Shown: one piece after another, positions 8,556 to 17,415 of the stretch
Numbering within the stretch: the first letter of the stretch is position 1
Layout: each line of letters starts with the position of its first letter
NCBI GenBank assembly: GCA_947492585.1
Contig: CANLND010000001.1
Location: 1-64,000, forward strand
Length of the DNA: 64,000 nucleotides
Direction: 5' to 3'
DNA from: an uncultured Paracoccaceae bacterium
GTDB taxonomy: Bacteria; Pseudomonadota; Alphaproteobacteria; Rhodobacterales; Rhodobacteraceae
Program-made: the position numbers and the translations under genes
The notes under the pieces: generated by a model
Database searches by the model: none
Told to the model about the DNA's origin: nothing
The model's input: the letters and a program-made list of their open reading frames with translations, nothing else

Positions 8556-9367
8556 CCGCGGCCTCCTTTCAAAGACGTGGTACGGTTCAGCACCCAATCG
8601 GCCACCAGATTGACCGAGATGGCCAGTGTCGCGATCGCAAACGCCGGGATCAGGGCGGCCGGGATGCCGTAGACGATGCCCTCTTTGTTTTCCTTCACGA
8701 TGCCCCCCCAATCGGCTTCAGGCGGTTGCACGCCAAGGCCAAGGAATGACAAGGTTGAGACAAACAAAACCATAAAGATAAAGCGCAGACCCATTTCCGC
8801 CACCAAAGGCGACAGGGCATTGGGCAGGATTTCGCGAAAGATGATCCATGCGGTCTTTTCACCGCGCAGACGCGCGGCTTCGACGTAATCCATCACCGAA
8901 ATGTCGACCGCAACCGCACGGGCCAGACGGTACACACGGGTGCTGTCCAGCAGCCCCATGACGACAATCAGAACAGGAATGGTGACCGGTGTCACCGACA
9001 GAACGACCAAGGCAAAAATCAGGGTAGGGATCGACATGATCAAATCGACAAACCGCGACAGCACCTGATCCATCCAACCGCCAACAACTGCGGCGAAAAA
9101 GCCCAGTATCGATCCGATCACAAAGGACAGAACAGTACCTGCTGTTGCAATAAAGATCGTGGTGCGCCCGCCATAGATCATCCGGCTAAGAAGGTCGCGG
9201 CCAATGTTATCAGTGCCCAATAGGTAGGTGCTGCTCATCGGTTCCCAGACATCTCCGACCACTTCCCCAACGCCATATGGCGCGATGAGGGGGGCAAAAA
9301 TGGCCATAAGAAAGTAGGCGCCGGTAAAGAACAGCCCGACGAGGGCAGACAAAGGAATGTTCTTCAT
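8552..9367 (-). CDS. Peptide/opine-type ABC importer, permease (DppC type)
   Basis: A 271-residue inner-membrane protein of the binding-protein-dependent transport family. It opens with a hydrophobic segment (about residues 5-30), has the typical periplasmic YLLGTDNIGRDLLSR segment used by DppC/OppC proteins, and the EAA loop motif around EAARLRGEKTAWIIFREILPN that contacts the ATPase. It overlaps both neighbours by 4 bp, so all three membrane-complex genes are coupled. It pairs with the DppB-type permease encoded just upstream. Confidence 0.92.
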   Translation of the reverse strand: MKNIPLSALVGLFFTGAYFLMAIFAPLIAPYGVGEVVGDVWEPMSSTYLLGTDNIGRDLLSRMIYGGRTTIFIATAGTVLSFVIGSILGFFAAVVGGWMDQVLSRFVDLIMSIPTLIFALVVLSVTPVTIPVLIVVMGLLDSTRVYRLARAVAVDISVMDYVEAARLRGEKTAWIIFREILPNALSPLVAEMGLRFIFMVLFVSTLSFLGLGVQPPEADWGGIVKENKEGIVYGIPAALIPAFAIATLAISVNLVADWVLNRTTSLKGGRG

Positions 9368-10320
9368 TTTGGATGCCTCAGACGGGGGTTGGCCAGGATC
9401 GAGACGATGTCAGCAATCATATTGAGGCAGATGTAAACGGCGGCAAAGATGAGACCGCAGGCCTGCACCACAGGCACATCACGTTTGGACACGTGGTCCA
9501 CCAGATATTGCCCCATGCCGGGATAAACAAACACGACTTCGACGACGACGACACCCACAACCAGATAGGCCATGTTCAGCATCACTACATTGACGATGGG
9601 CGCAATGGCATTGGGAAGCGCGTGGCGGTAGATCACCTTGAACGAGGACAACCCTTTGAGCTCGGCAGTCTCAATATAGGCGGATTGCATCACGTTCAAA
9701 ATGGCGGCACGGGTCATTCGCATCATATGCGCCAGCACCACCAGCGTCAGTACCGCGATGGGCAGGGCAATGGCATTCAGGCGCTCAAACAGTGACATGC
9801 TGCTGTTGACCATTGCCACCGATGGGAACCAGCCTAGACGCACCGAGACAAAATACATCAGCACATAGCCGATCAAAAATTCAGGAATAGAGATCGAGGC
9901 CAGAGTCACGGCTGAGATCAGCTTGTCCGGCCAGCGATCTTTGTAGCGGACCGCCAAAAGACCCAGGAAAATGGCCAAGGGAACAGAAACCACAGCGGCC
10001 CAGAATGCGAGGAACAAGGTGTTTCCAAGGCGCGTGGACAGGCTGTCAGCGATGTCTCGGCCATTGGTCAGCGCGGTGCCCAGATCACCCTGCATGGCGT
10101 TGAACAACCAGCTGAAATAGCGTTGCAACGGGGGCTCGTTCAGGCCCAATTCACGGCGCAGGTTTTCCAGCGCCTCGGGGGTTGCGGATTGGCCAAGGAT
10201 GGACTGAGCCACATCACCTGGCAGGATCATCGTACCTGCAAATATCAGCGCGGACGCAGCAAATAAAAGCAGGAGGCCCAGCGCAAAGCGCTGGGCAACC
10301 AAAGTTAAAACAGGATGCAT
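9364..10320 (-). CDS. Peptide/opine-type ABC importer, permease (DppB type)
   Basis: A 318-residue inner-membrane permease with the DppB-type opening (one helix, then PGDVAQSILGQSATPEALENL) and six predicted helices in all. The EAA loop appears around YIETAELKGLSSFKVIYRHALPN. It forms the translocation path with the DppC-type partner. It begins 10 bp after the binding-protein gene and overlaps the next gene by 4 bp. Confidence 0.92.
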   Translation of the reverse strand: MHPVLTLVAQRFALGLLLLFAASALIFAGTMILPGDVAQSILGQSATPEALENLRRELGLNEPPLQRYFSWLFNAMQGDLGTALTNGRDIADSLSTRLGNTLFLAFWAAVVSVPLAIFLGLLAVRYKDRWPDKLISAVTLASISIPEFLIGYVLMYFVSVRLGWFPSVAMVNSSMSLFERLNAIALPIAVLTLVVLAHMMRMTRAAILNVMQSAYIETAELKGLSSFKVIYRHALPNAIAPIVNVVMLNMAYLVVGVVVVEVVFVYPGMGQYLVDHVSKRDVPVVQACGLIFAAVYICLNMIADIVSILANPRLRHPK

Positions 10321-10330
10321 TTGCTGGATC

Positions 10331-11920
10331 TTACGCCTTTAGCCAGCATTTGATTTGGGCACCGTTGTTCATCATGGGGTTGTTTGGATCGGCCTCATAG
10401 CCGCCAACCTTATCAGAAATCGCATCCACAAAATCGTTGAACATCGGGCAGATCAGGCCGCCTTCGTCGTGAATGATACGGCCCATTTGGGAGTACATTT
10501 CCTTGCGCTTGGCGACGTCCAGTTCCCCGCGTGCAGCGATGATTTGGGCATCAAAGCTTTCACGTTTCCAACGGGTGTCGTTCCAGTCTGAAGTCGACAG
10601 ATATGCTGTCGTATACATTTGGTCCTGAACTGGTCGACCAGACCAATAGGACGCACAGAAAGGCTGAACGTTCCACACTTCGGACCAGTAGCCGTCATTG
10701 GGTTCACGCTTGATTTCCAGAGGAATGCCCGCGGCTTGGGCGGATTGCTGGAACAAGGCTGCGGCATCAACAGCACCAGGGAAGGCACCATCGGCGACGC
10801 GCAGAATGATTGGCGATCCGTCATGACCGGATTTCTTGTAGTGTTCAGCCGCCTTGGCCACATCGTGCATGCGCTGTGGAATGCTGTCGTCAAACAGCGG
10901 GTAGGCTGCGTTGATGGGCATATCGTTGCCAATGCCCCCATACCCGCGCAGAATTTTATCTACCATTTCTTCGCGGTTGATGGCGTATTTCAGCGCCAGA
11001 CGCAGTTCGTTGTTATTAAACGGTCCGGTGTCGGTATGCATGATAAATACATAGTGGCCGCGACCAGAAACGTTTTTCACATGCAGGTTGGGCGCGCGAT
11101 CCAGAAGTTTGGCAATCTTGGGCTCAACTCGGTCAATCATATGCACCTGACCTGATTGCAGCGCCGCTGTCCGGGCGGTGGCATCGTTCAGGACAATGGT
11201 TTCAACAGCGTCGGCGTAGCCACGGCTGTCATCCCAGTAGTTTGCAAATTTCTTGAACAGGTGACGTACGCCGGGCTCGTCGGCTTCCACCTGGTAGGCA
11301 CCAGCGCCAACACCATCGCCGGGGTTGTCAAAACCGCCGTCAGGCTGGATCACCAGATGGTAGTCGGACAGCAGGTAGGGCAGGTCAGCATTGGCACTGT
11401 CCAGGTTGACGATAAAGTTGTCGCCATCAGCCTTCATCGATTCAATGCCGCGCAGCAGACCCAGCGCGCCGGATTGACTGTCTTCGTTGGCATGACGTTC
11501 CATGGTGCGCAGCACGTCTTCGGCGGTGACGGTTTTGCCGTTGTGGAATTCCACGCCTTTGCGGATTTTAAATGTCCAGCTCTTGGCATCAGCCGAGGCT
11601 TCGACGCTTTCCGCAATGCGAGGGTTAATGTTGCCGGTGGGGCTGACTTCAACCAGTCGTTCACCAATGGTGGTGATATTGGTGATGGGGGTTTCGGACG
11701 AGGCAATTGCAGGATCCAACGTATCGGTGGAGCTGCCACCACCACGGCCGACCTTCATGGTTCCGCCGCGTACAGGTTCCGCTGCGTTTGCGGCGCTGGT
11801 GTACAGGTTGCCTGCGACGACGGCACTCACGCCCAAGGCGGCGGCTTTGCCCATGAACTCACGCCGTGTCATCTTGCCCGCGGTCACGCGGCCGGACAGG
11901 TGATTTAGTTGGTCTTGCAT
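10331..11920 (-). CDS. Periplasmic substrate-binding protein, SBP_bac_5 (peptide/opine) family, Tat-type signal
   Basis: A 529-residue solute receptor and first gene of the importer operon. The N-terminus has MTRREFMGKAAALG from about residue 17, a twin-arginine signal, with likely cleavage near SAANAA (about 46), so the protein is probably folded before export. The mature part has the family motif YQVEADEPG... with ADVLRTMERHAN near residue 130. I place the start at ATG 11920 with GGAGA upstream; a longer frame to 12001 lacks a ribosome site. Peptides, nickel chelates and opines are all handled by this family, so the ligand is open. Confidence 0.9.
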   Translation of the reverse strand: MQDQLNHLSGRVTAGKMTRREFMGKAAALGVSAVVAGNLYTSAANAAEPVRGGTMKVGRGGGSSTDTLDPAIASSETPITNITTIGERLVEVSPTGNINPRIAESVEASADAKSWTFKIRKGVEFHNGKTVTAEDVLRTMERHANEDSQSGALGLLRGIESMKADGDNFIVNLDSANADLPYLLSDYHLVIQPDGGFDNPGDGVGAGAYQVEADEPGVRHLFKKFANYWDDSRGYADAVETIVLNDATARTAALQSGQVHMIDRVEPKIAKLLDRAPNLHVKNVSGRGHYVFIMHTDTGPFNNNELRLALKYAINREEMVDKILRGYGGIGNDMPINAAYPLFDDSIPQRMHDVAKAAEHYKKSGHDGSPIILRVADGAFPGAVDAAALFQQSAQAAGIPLEIKREPNDGYWSEVWNVQPFCASYWSGRPVQDQMYTTAYLSTSDWNDTRWKRESFDAQIIAARGELDVAKRKEMYSQMGRIIHDEGGLICPMFNDFVDAISDKVGGYEADPNNPMMNNGAQIKCWLKA

Positions 11921-12207
11921 GGAATTCTCCCAGTTGAATCCTAATGCTAAATGCATTTTTATTTCTGACCGAATGATTGAAGACTTGCGCGCGTGATGCA
12001 ACCGAGAAAGTTCCGGAAACGACGTCAGTCATGTCGGGTTTGGTATTTTTAGCCGATCTGGCTGCAAAAAAGGTCGCACATCCTGTCTTGGTTGATCCAA
12101 AATACAGGGGTCTTCAGTTTCAAATGCACCCCGAGGGACGCCAGATGACATACGCGTAGTGGTCGTATCACCCTGATCTTACGTCGCGTATTGCGCCACG
12201 CATTGCG
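11921..12207. other. Intergenic region between importer operon and dtd
   Basis: This 287-bp stretch must hold the promoter of the importer operon, read leftwards. The only frame of note (11977-12159, plus strand) has no ribosome site and no recognisable motif, so I do not call it. No clear terminator for the plus strand is seen. Confidence 0.3.
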
Positions 12208-12654
12208 TCATTTCTGATCGCTGTCGATCCAGATCGTCACCGGTCCGTCGTTGAGCAGAGACACCTTCATATCCGCACCAAACTCACCCGTTTCGACAGG
12301 CACGCCAAGCAGCCCCATCTGGGTGGCAAAATAAGTGTAAAGTGATCTGCCGAGGGCGGGATCGGCGGCCGATGAAAACCCAGGCCGGTTTCCGCTGCGG
12401 GTGTCTGCGGCCAGCGTAAATTGACTGACCACCAGCACAGCACCGTTGATGTCCTGCACGGATTTGTTCATTTTTCCGTGTTCGTCGCGAAAAATACGCA
12501 ATTTGGAGATTTTGCGCAGGAGATAGTCGGCCTCGGCCTCTGTGTCGCCCTGCATGGCGCACACCAGCACCAATATCCCGGATTCAATCTGGCCGATTCG
12601 CGTGCCATCAACCGTGACGGAGGCTTCAGAAACCCGTTGAACAAGTGCGCGCAT
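12208..12654 (-). CDS. dtd: D-aminoacyl-tRNA deacylase
   Basis: A 148-residue cytoplasmic enzyme that hydrolyses D-amino acids mischarged on tRNA, and also Gly on tRNA-Ala in the DTD family. The two signature motifs are present: [17 protein letters not shown] (residues about 77-93), whose SQxxL segment lines the active site, and [11 protein letters not shown] near the C-terminus, which carries the cross-subunit Gly-cisPro-type element. Length matches the family (about 145). It is 18 bp downstream of the zinc-ribbon gene and may be co-transcribed with the 12673-18385 cassette. Confidence 0.95.
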   Translation of the reverse strand: MRALVQRVSEASVTVDGTRIGQIESGILVLVCAMQGDTEAEADYLLRKISKLRIFRDEHGKMNKSVQDINGAVLVVSQFTLAADTRSGNRPGFSSAADPALGRSLYTYFATQMGLLGVPVETGEFGADMKVSLLNDGPVTIWIDSDQK

Positions 12655-12672
12655 GTCTCTGTTTCCAGTCTT

Positions 12673-13788
12673 TTAAAGTTGTCCGCCAAAATAGGCGGCC
12701 CCTGCGACGATAAGCAACGCAAGCGCAACTGCCAGTGCGATCTTGGCGGCGGAATAAGGACGTTCGCCCTGCACCCGGCCTGACTGACCGTTGATCACAA
12801 ATCGATAGGTTTTCCCACGGTATTTATAGGCCGCCATCCATACCGGAAGCAGTACATGTTTGAACGTGATATCAGACACCTGTGTCTGCATCTGATCGAT
12901 GCGCTGACGGTCGCCGCCAATGTCAAACCGCACATCACGTTGGATCACCCGGTCCATCTTTTCGCGGGCGTTCTTGAACCCAGATTCAAGGTCAACCACA
13001 TAGGCCTCGGCGCGAAACCCCGCAAGATACTGTGGCTGGTAGGGTTGCAATTGGGACAGGTCCCATGGTTCCAATCCTTCGGTGTTGCGCTTGGGCAGGG
13101 ACTGTGACGCGAGGACCAGCACATCATCAAAGAACCGTTGCACCCGTCCGGAAACATGCCGCCAGCGGGTTTTCGACACCCGGCGTATCTGGTCCTTGCC
13201 GTCCACCTTTACGCGCTGCTCTTCATAATAAATGGTGCCGCGTTGCCCTTGGTATTGGGTCTGAGTTTGGGCATCAAAAGTCCAGAAGGGCACATAAATC
13301 CCGTCCATCTTTCGCCCTTTTCGGGCGTATTCCTGCAATCCGTTTGGGGCAAACCACAGGCTGCCCAACCAGTCAGTCATTGCCTTTTGGGCGGCGCGTT
13401 CGTCTTGATGAAAGGGTAATACGCCTTTGGGTTTGATGTGGCGGTTCTCTCCGGTGTCTGCGACGACAGGGGTTGCACAAAATGGGCACTCGCGTGCGTG
13501 GGTCACCGGATCAAACGCCACTTGTGCTGCGCAGTTCGGGCAGGTCGTGACCCGTGTCGTTTCCATCTCGGCGTCTGGCAATTGGGCCGCCACCGCAGCG
13601 GAGAAATCCAGCTCCTGTAGGGCTGACGGCGCGGTCTGCGTCAGCTGATCTTGATGGCCGCAATGGGCGCAGGTCAGGCTGCCGTCGGCGGGATCAAATC
13701 GATAGTCCGCGCCACATTGATCACAGGGAAATCGGTGTGTTTGCACCGCGGCGCTGTCTGGCTGTGGCGCAGGAGGAGGGCCGCTCAT
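12673..13788 (-). CDS. Zinc-ribbon, C-terminally membrane-anchored protein (YdjG-like)
   Basis: A 371-residue protein with two zinc-ribbon pairs, CDQCG...CAHCG (about residues 22-45) and CPNCA...CPFCA (about 82-105), then a central domain with the conserved FWTFDAQTQTQYQGQRG strand, and one hydrophobic segment near the C-terminus (about 348-367). Such proteins are often mislabelled as PriA-like helicase; no helicase motif is present. In Bacillus subtilis, zinc-ribbon YdjG works with SPFH protein YdjI to recruit PspA to membranes. The SPFH gene next door suggests a similar membrane partnership here, which is inference. The gene sits between dtd and the SPFH gene on the same strand. Confidence 0.75.
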   Translation of the reverse strand: MSGPPPAPQPDSAAVQTHRFPCDQCGADYRFDPADGSLTCAHCGHQDQLTQTAPSALQELDFSAAVAAQLPDAEMETTRVTTCPNCAAQVAFDPVTHARECPFCATPVVADTGENRHIKPKGVLPFHQDERAAQKAMTDWLGSLWFAPNGLQEYARKGRKMDGIYVPFWTFDAQTQTQYQGQRGTIYYEEQRVKVDGKDQIRRVSKTRWRHVSGRVQRFFDDVLVLASQSLPKRNTEGLEPWDLSQLQPYQPQYLAGFRAEAYVVDLESGFKNAREKMDRVIQRDVRFDIGGDRQRIDQMQTQVSDITFKHVLLPVWMAAYKYRGKTYRFVINGQSGRVQGERPYSAAKIALAVALALLIVAGAAYFGGQL

Positions 13789-13895
13789 GGGGAATTCCTT
13801 TTGGCATAATCGTCAGTGCAACCGTCAAGCGAATACACTGAAACGGAGGCACAAGCGCGCGATTATGGCGCGCTTGTTGTCAGTTGGGGTGGGAT

Positions 13896-15059
13896 TTAGG
13901 CGCCCGGAGGTGGTGGCGGAGGAGGGGGGGGCAGAATGGTAAAGAGCTGCGCCAATTCGGACACCTCTCCTGCGGCTTTCCAGCCATCCTGACCAGGGGT
14001 CCAGACCAGTGTCTGCCGGGTGAGCCCGCCCTCTTGGGCCATGCGTCCCAAACGGGCTTTGGAATAGGGGCCTGTTGTGGCGCCGTTTTCCGCGATGTGC
14101 CAGACATGTTCTACTGGCGGCGGTGGAGGAGGCGCCGCCACAGGCGCTGTGGGCTGCGCCGCAGCGGGGGCTGTACGGCCGCCCCACGGACCAGAGGCCT
14201 GACCCGCTGCCATCGATTGCCCCATGTTCTGCGCCATGGCCATTCCCATGCCCATACCCATCCCCGCGCCCATGCCACTGTTTGGCGTTTGCGCGGCGGC
14301 TGTCATCGCTTCGGCTGCGGAAAACTGCGTGTACCGCCCCAGATCGCCAATGATTCCCATCTGTGTGCGCTTGTCCATCGCCTGTTCCACCGCAGGTGGC
14401 AGTGAAATGTTTTCGATATAAAGCTCAGGAATCGAAAGCCCGTATTCCGCGATGGTGCCCGAAATTTCTGCGGCAACCAGCTTGCCCAGATCGGCGGTAT
14501 TGGCAGCCATATCCAGCACTGGGATGCCAGAGCCCGCGACGATGCGGCTGAATTCCTGTACGATGATGTTACGCACCTGATAAGAGATTTCATCCATGGT
14601 GAATTCACCATCGGTGCCGACGATCTCGGTCAGGAAACGTGCTGGATCGACCACCCGCACGCTATAGCTACCAAAGGCGCGCAGGCGCACCGGGCCAAAT
14701 TCGGGATCGCGGCAGATGATTGGGTTCTTGGTGCCCCATTTCAGATCATTGAACCGCGTCGTGTTGACGAAATAAATTTCGGATTTGAACGGCGACTGAA
14801 ACCCGTGATCCCAGTGGTTCAAAGTGGTCATGATGGGCATGTTGTTGGTTTCCAACATATACATGCCCGGCGTGAACACATCCGCCAATTGCCCTTCGTG
14901 AACAAATACGGCTGACTGCCCTTCGCGCACTGTCAGCTTGGCGCCATATTTGATTTCATGGCCCTCGCGTTCAAACCGCCAAACCATGGTATCGCGGCTG
15001 TCATCCACCCAATGGATGACATCAATGAATTCACCCTTCAAAAAATCAAAAATACCCAT
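13896..15059 (-). CDS. SPFH-domain protein with C-terminal GYF_2 domain and proline tail (YdjI-like)
   Basis: A 387-residue protein. Residues about 1-240 form an SPFH/virion-core-like domain (start MGIFDFLKGEF, then EGQLADVFTPGMYML). A Gly/Met/Ala-rich linker (GMGAGMGMGMGM) follows, then Ala/Pro segments with a run of six prolines. The GYF_2-type domain (about 320-372) has WHIAENGATTGPYSKA and LVWTPGQDGW. The tail ends in nine prolines and GA. SPFH proteins organise membrane microdomains; GYF domains bind proline-rich PPG peptides. I chose ATG 15059, preceded by GGGGGAC, over an in-frame TTG at 15071. It sits between the zinc-ribbon and DUF2927 genes. Confidence 0.85.
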   Translation of the reverse strand: MGIFDFLKGEFIDVIHWVDDSRDTMVWRFEREGHEIKYGAKLTVREGQSAVFVHEGQLADVFTPGMYMLETNNMPIMTTLNHWDHGFQSPFKSEIYFVNTTRFNDLKWGTKNPIICRDPEFGPVRLRAFGSYSVRVVDPARFLTEIVGTDGEFTMDEISYQVRNIIVQEFSRIVAGSGIPVLDMAANTADLGKLVAAEISGTIAEYGLSIPELYIENISLPPAVEQAMDKRTQMGIIGDLGRYTQFSAAEAMTAAAQTPNSGMGAGMGMGMGMAMAQNMGQSMAAGQASGPWGGRTAPAAAQPTAPVAAPPPPPPVEHVWHIAENGATTGPYSKARLGRMAQEGGLTRQTLVWTPGQDGWKAAGEVSELAQLFTILPPPPPPPPPGA

Positions 15060-15214
15060 CGCGTCCCCCAAATACGTCGTTTGCGCAAAAAGAAATTAGC
15101 GGTTCAGGCCTGATAAAGCCAAGCGCTATCTTGTCATATAGTGACGTTCTGCGCGATGCACAGAGCTGACGGCGCAACTGAGCCGCCAGAGGTGTCAATT
15201 TACTTACCCCGATA

Positions 15215-16168
15215 TCAGGGCGACACGGGCGCCATGATCTGGCGCAGGATGGGGCGGGCGGTTTCGGTGCTCATGCCGGGTTTTAGGCGCGGATCATACA
15301 GCACTCGCAACAGCTCTTCGTCGTGGCTGGTCAGGCGCGCGAATTCGTCGTCATCATTAAAAATAGAGGGTCGCGCGCGCGGGCTGTCGTTGCGCAATCC
15401 CAACCCTTGCGCCACTTCTTCGTGCAGGCAGGCCTGACGGGTGTGACTGGGGTGCTCGGCCCGGATTAATGCCACAGCATTGGTGTAGGCAAACGGCGCG
15501 TCAGGGGGGCCGCCGGCCACCACGATACAGTAATAGATGCGCGGCGTGTTAACCAATGTGTCCAGCTGCTGCGGATTGATGCCGGGCAGGTGGTTCAAAA
15601 CTTGACTGCGGACAAACGCCTTGTCGTCGAGGCCCGCAAATATCACTTTGAAATTCCCACCGCGCGCGACTTGGCTGATGGGGTGATTGGTCAAACGCGC
15701 CAGTCGCTGCGCATAGCGCGCCAATTCCGCCGCATCTGTCCTGCGTTGATCGGGGGCCACCGACGGGCCAAATACGGCTTGTAACCGCACCGGAGTTTGC
15801 CACCGGCTTAGCGCGCCTTGGGTGCCGACTCCCTTGCGGAAATGTTCGTCAAAAAAGGCAATGGCTTCAAAGTTTTGTATGATGTCATCGGTGTCATAGG
15901 GCGTATCCGGCCCACCGCCATCCACCCGCAGCAGACCACGTGTAAGCAGATCTTGCTGCAACATCTGATAAAACCGGGCCAACTCGGCACTTTCGGCTGA
16001 GGGGGGGCGTGAAACCTGTAAATTGGCCGGGCGGCTTGGCGGAACCAGCGACGATTGTGTCGGAGCTGCCACGCAGGCCGACAGCGCAACCCCCGCCAGC
16101 CAAAGCCCACTACGCAGTGTAGTGGGCATCCGGCTGAATATATGCTTGAGGGTGGTGCTCACATACAT
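15215..16168 (-). CDS. DUF2927 lipoprotein with HEE motif, putative metallopeptidase-like
   Basis: A protein of about 317 residues with a lipoprotein signal (GLWLAGVALSAC, lipobox cysteine), so it is probably anchored in the envelope. The DUF2927 domain covers most of the mature part and ends with HEEVAQGLGLRND at about residue 249. The spacing recalls zincin active sites, but the classical HExxH is not complete: HEEVAQ has Gln in place of the second His. Enzymatic activity is therefore only a suggestion. Starts at 16168 (10 bp after telA) and ATG 16129 are both possible; neither has a good ribosome site. The next gene downstream is the SPFH gene. Confidence 0.75.
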   Translation of the reverse strand: MYVSTTLKHIFSRMPTTLRSGLWLAGVALSACVAAPTQSSLVPPSRPANLQVSRPPSAESAELARFYQMLQQDLLTRGLLRVDGGGPDTPYDTDDIIQNFEAIAFFDEHFRKGVGTQGALSRWQTPVRLQAVFGPSVAPDQRRTDAAELARYAQRLARLTNHPISQVARGGNFKVIFAGLDDKAFVRSQVLNHLPGINPQQLDTLVNTPRIYYCIVVAGGPPDAPFAYTNAVALIRAEHPSHTRQACLHEEVAQGLGLRNDSPRARPSIFNDDDEFARLTSHDEELLRVLYDPRLKPGMSTETARPILRQIMAPVSP

Positions 16169-16178
16169 TTTGCGCAGG

Positions 16179-17369
16179 TCACTTTGGCACAGAGGTGTGC
16201 GCCATATCGCCAACCCCGTCTTTACGCGCTTTGGCCGAGGCCAGCGTGTCGCGCAGGTCGGATTCCATTTTCTTCAGGTCTTCCTCCGCTGCGGCGCGTT
16301 TGGCTTTGCCTTCGTCTGCGATTTGCAGGCTTTCCTGAATGGTGCCGATCAAATCTGCATTGGCCTGTTTCACGGCTTCGATATCGAACACACCGCGCTC
16401 CATTTCTTTGCGGATCATGGTGTTGGACTGGCGCAGATTTGCGGCGTTTGAGGTCAGCAGCTCATTGGTCAGATCATTGGCGGCGCTCACCGCTTTGGCG
16501 GCCTCGGCAGAGCGCTGAATGGTGACAGCCTGTGCGAGCTGGGTTTCCCACAAAGGCACGGTGTTGACGAGCGTTGAATTGATCTTGGTGACCAGCGATT
16601 TGTCGTTTTCCTGCACCAAGCGGATCGATGGCAGTGATTGCATCGTAACCTGACGGGTGAGCTTGAGGTCATGCACCCGGCGTTCCAGATCATCGCGCGC
16701 GGCGCGCAGGTCGCGCAGCTCTTGTGCGCGGATCACCTGATCGTCTTCGGCAGCGGCCTGAACGGCGGCTTCGCGGGCCGGAATATCGGTGCTGTCCAGT
16801 TCCGCCAATTTGGCTTCGCCTGCGGCAATATAAAGACCCAGCTCATCATAGAAGTTCAGGGTCTTTTCATAGAGCATGTCCAGCGATTTGATGTCTTTCA
16901 GCAAGGTGTGTTCGTGGCCCAGCAGATCATCTGTGATCTTGTCGATTTGGCCCTGCACGGTTTCAAATTTGGCAGTGAACTTGGCAAAAGGTGCCGCCTT
17001 GCCCAGCAGGCGCTCCCAAAAGGAGGGCTTGCGGCGCACGTCCAGTTCAGAAACCGAAAAACCGCGAATGGTGGTGACGATATTGCGCAGCGAGTCGCCT
17101 GCTGGACCAACGTCTTTGTTGCGGACGTCCGCCAGCATCGCTTGGCTGATCTGTTGCAGCTCGCCTTGGGCAGCGGATCCAAAGGCGATGATAGAATTGG
17201 TATTGCCCATGTCGATTTCATCCATACGCGTGCGAATGGCACCGCTGGTCGCATCATCGGCTTGGGCCAAAGGCAGCACCTCTTCGGCCGGCACGGGCAG
17301 GGCGACGGCGGTTACTTCAGTCACTAGGGCTTCGGCTTCGCGGGCTTTTTTCTGAATGGTCTCGGACAT
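16179..17369 (-). CDS. TelA/YaaN-family toxic anion resistance protein
   Basis: A 396-residue, largely helical cytoplasmic protein of the TelA family. Members were first linked to tellurite resistance and also affect responses to nisin, bacteriocins and cell-wall drugs, with unknown biochemistry. Typical features are the central segment WERLLGKAAPFAKFTAKFETVQGQIDKI (residues about 118-145), the long coiled-coil region after it, and the C-terminal LTNELLTSNAANLRQ segment. Directly upstream lies an XpaC homologue, reproducing the xpaC-yaaN pair of Bacillus subtilis. No TerD or TerC gene is present in the window. Confidence 0.88.
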   Translation of the reverse strand: MSETIQKKAREAEALVTEVTAVALPVPAEEVLPLAQADDATSGAIRTRMDEIDMGNTNSIIAFGSAAQGELQQISQAMLADVRNKDVGPAGDSLRNIVTTIRGFSVSELDVRRKPSFWERLLGKAAPFAKFTAKFETVQGQIDKITDDLLGHEHTLLKDIKSLDMLYEKTLNFYDELGLYIAAGEAKLAELDSTDIPAREAAVQAAAEDDQVIRAQELRDLRAARDDLERRVHDLKLTRQVTMQSLPSIRLVQENDKSLVTKINSTLVNTVPLWETQLAQAVTIQRSAEAAKAVSAANDLTNELLTSNAANLRQSNTMIRKEMERGVFDIEAVKQANADLIGTIQESLQIADEGKAKRAAAEEDLKKMESDLRDTLASAKARKDGVGDMAHTSVPK

Positions 17370-17415
17370 ATGCGGTTCCCCTCATTGTTTTTAAGTCTTG
17401 GTGCTAAATGCAAGT

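Noticed and set aside
11977-12159. A 60-residue frame upstream of the importer operon
   Set aside because: No ribosome site or family resemblance; the stretch most likely holds the operon promoter.
13896-14100. Poly-proline coding run as a possible assembly or slippage error
   Set aside because: The frame stays open through it and the stop codon follows in a sensible position; a proline tail suits the GYF domain.
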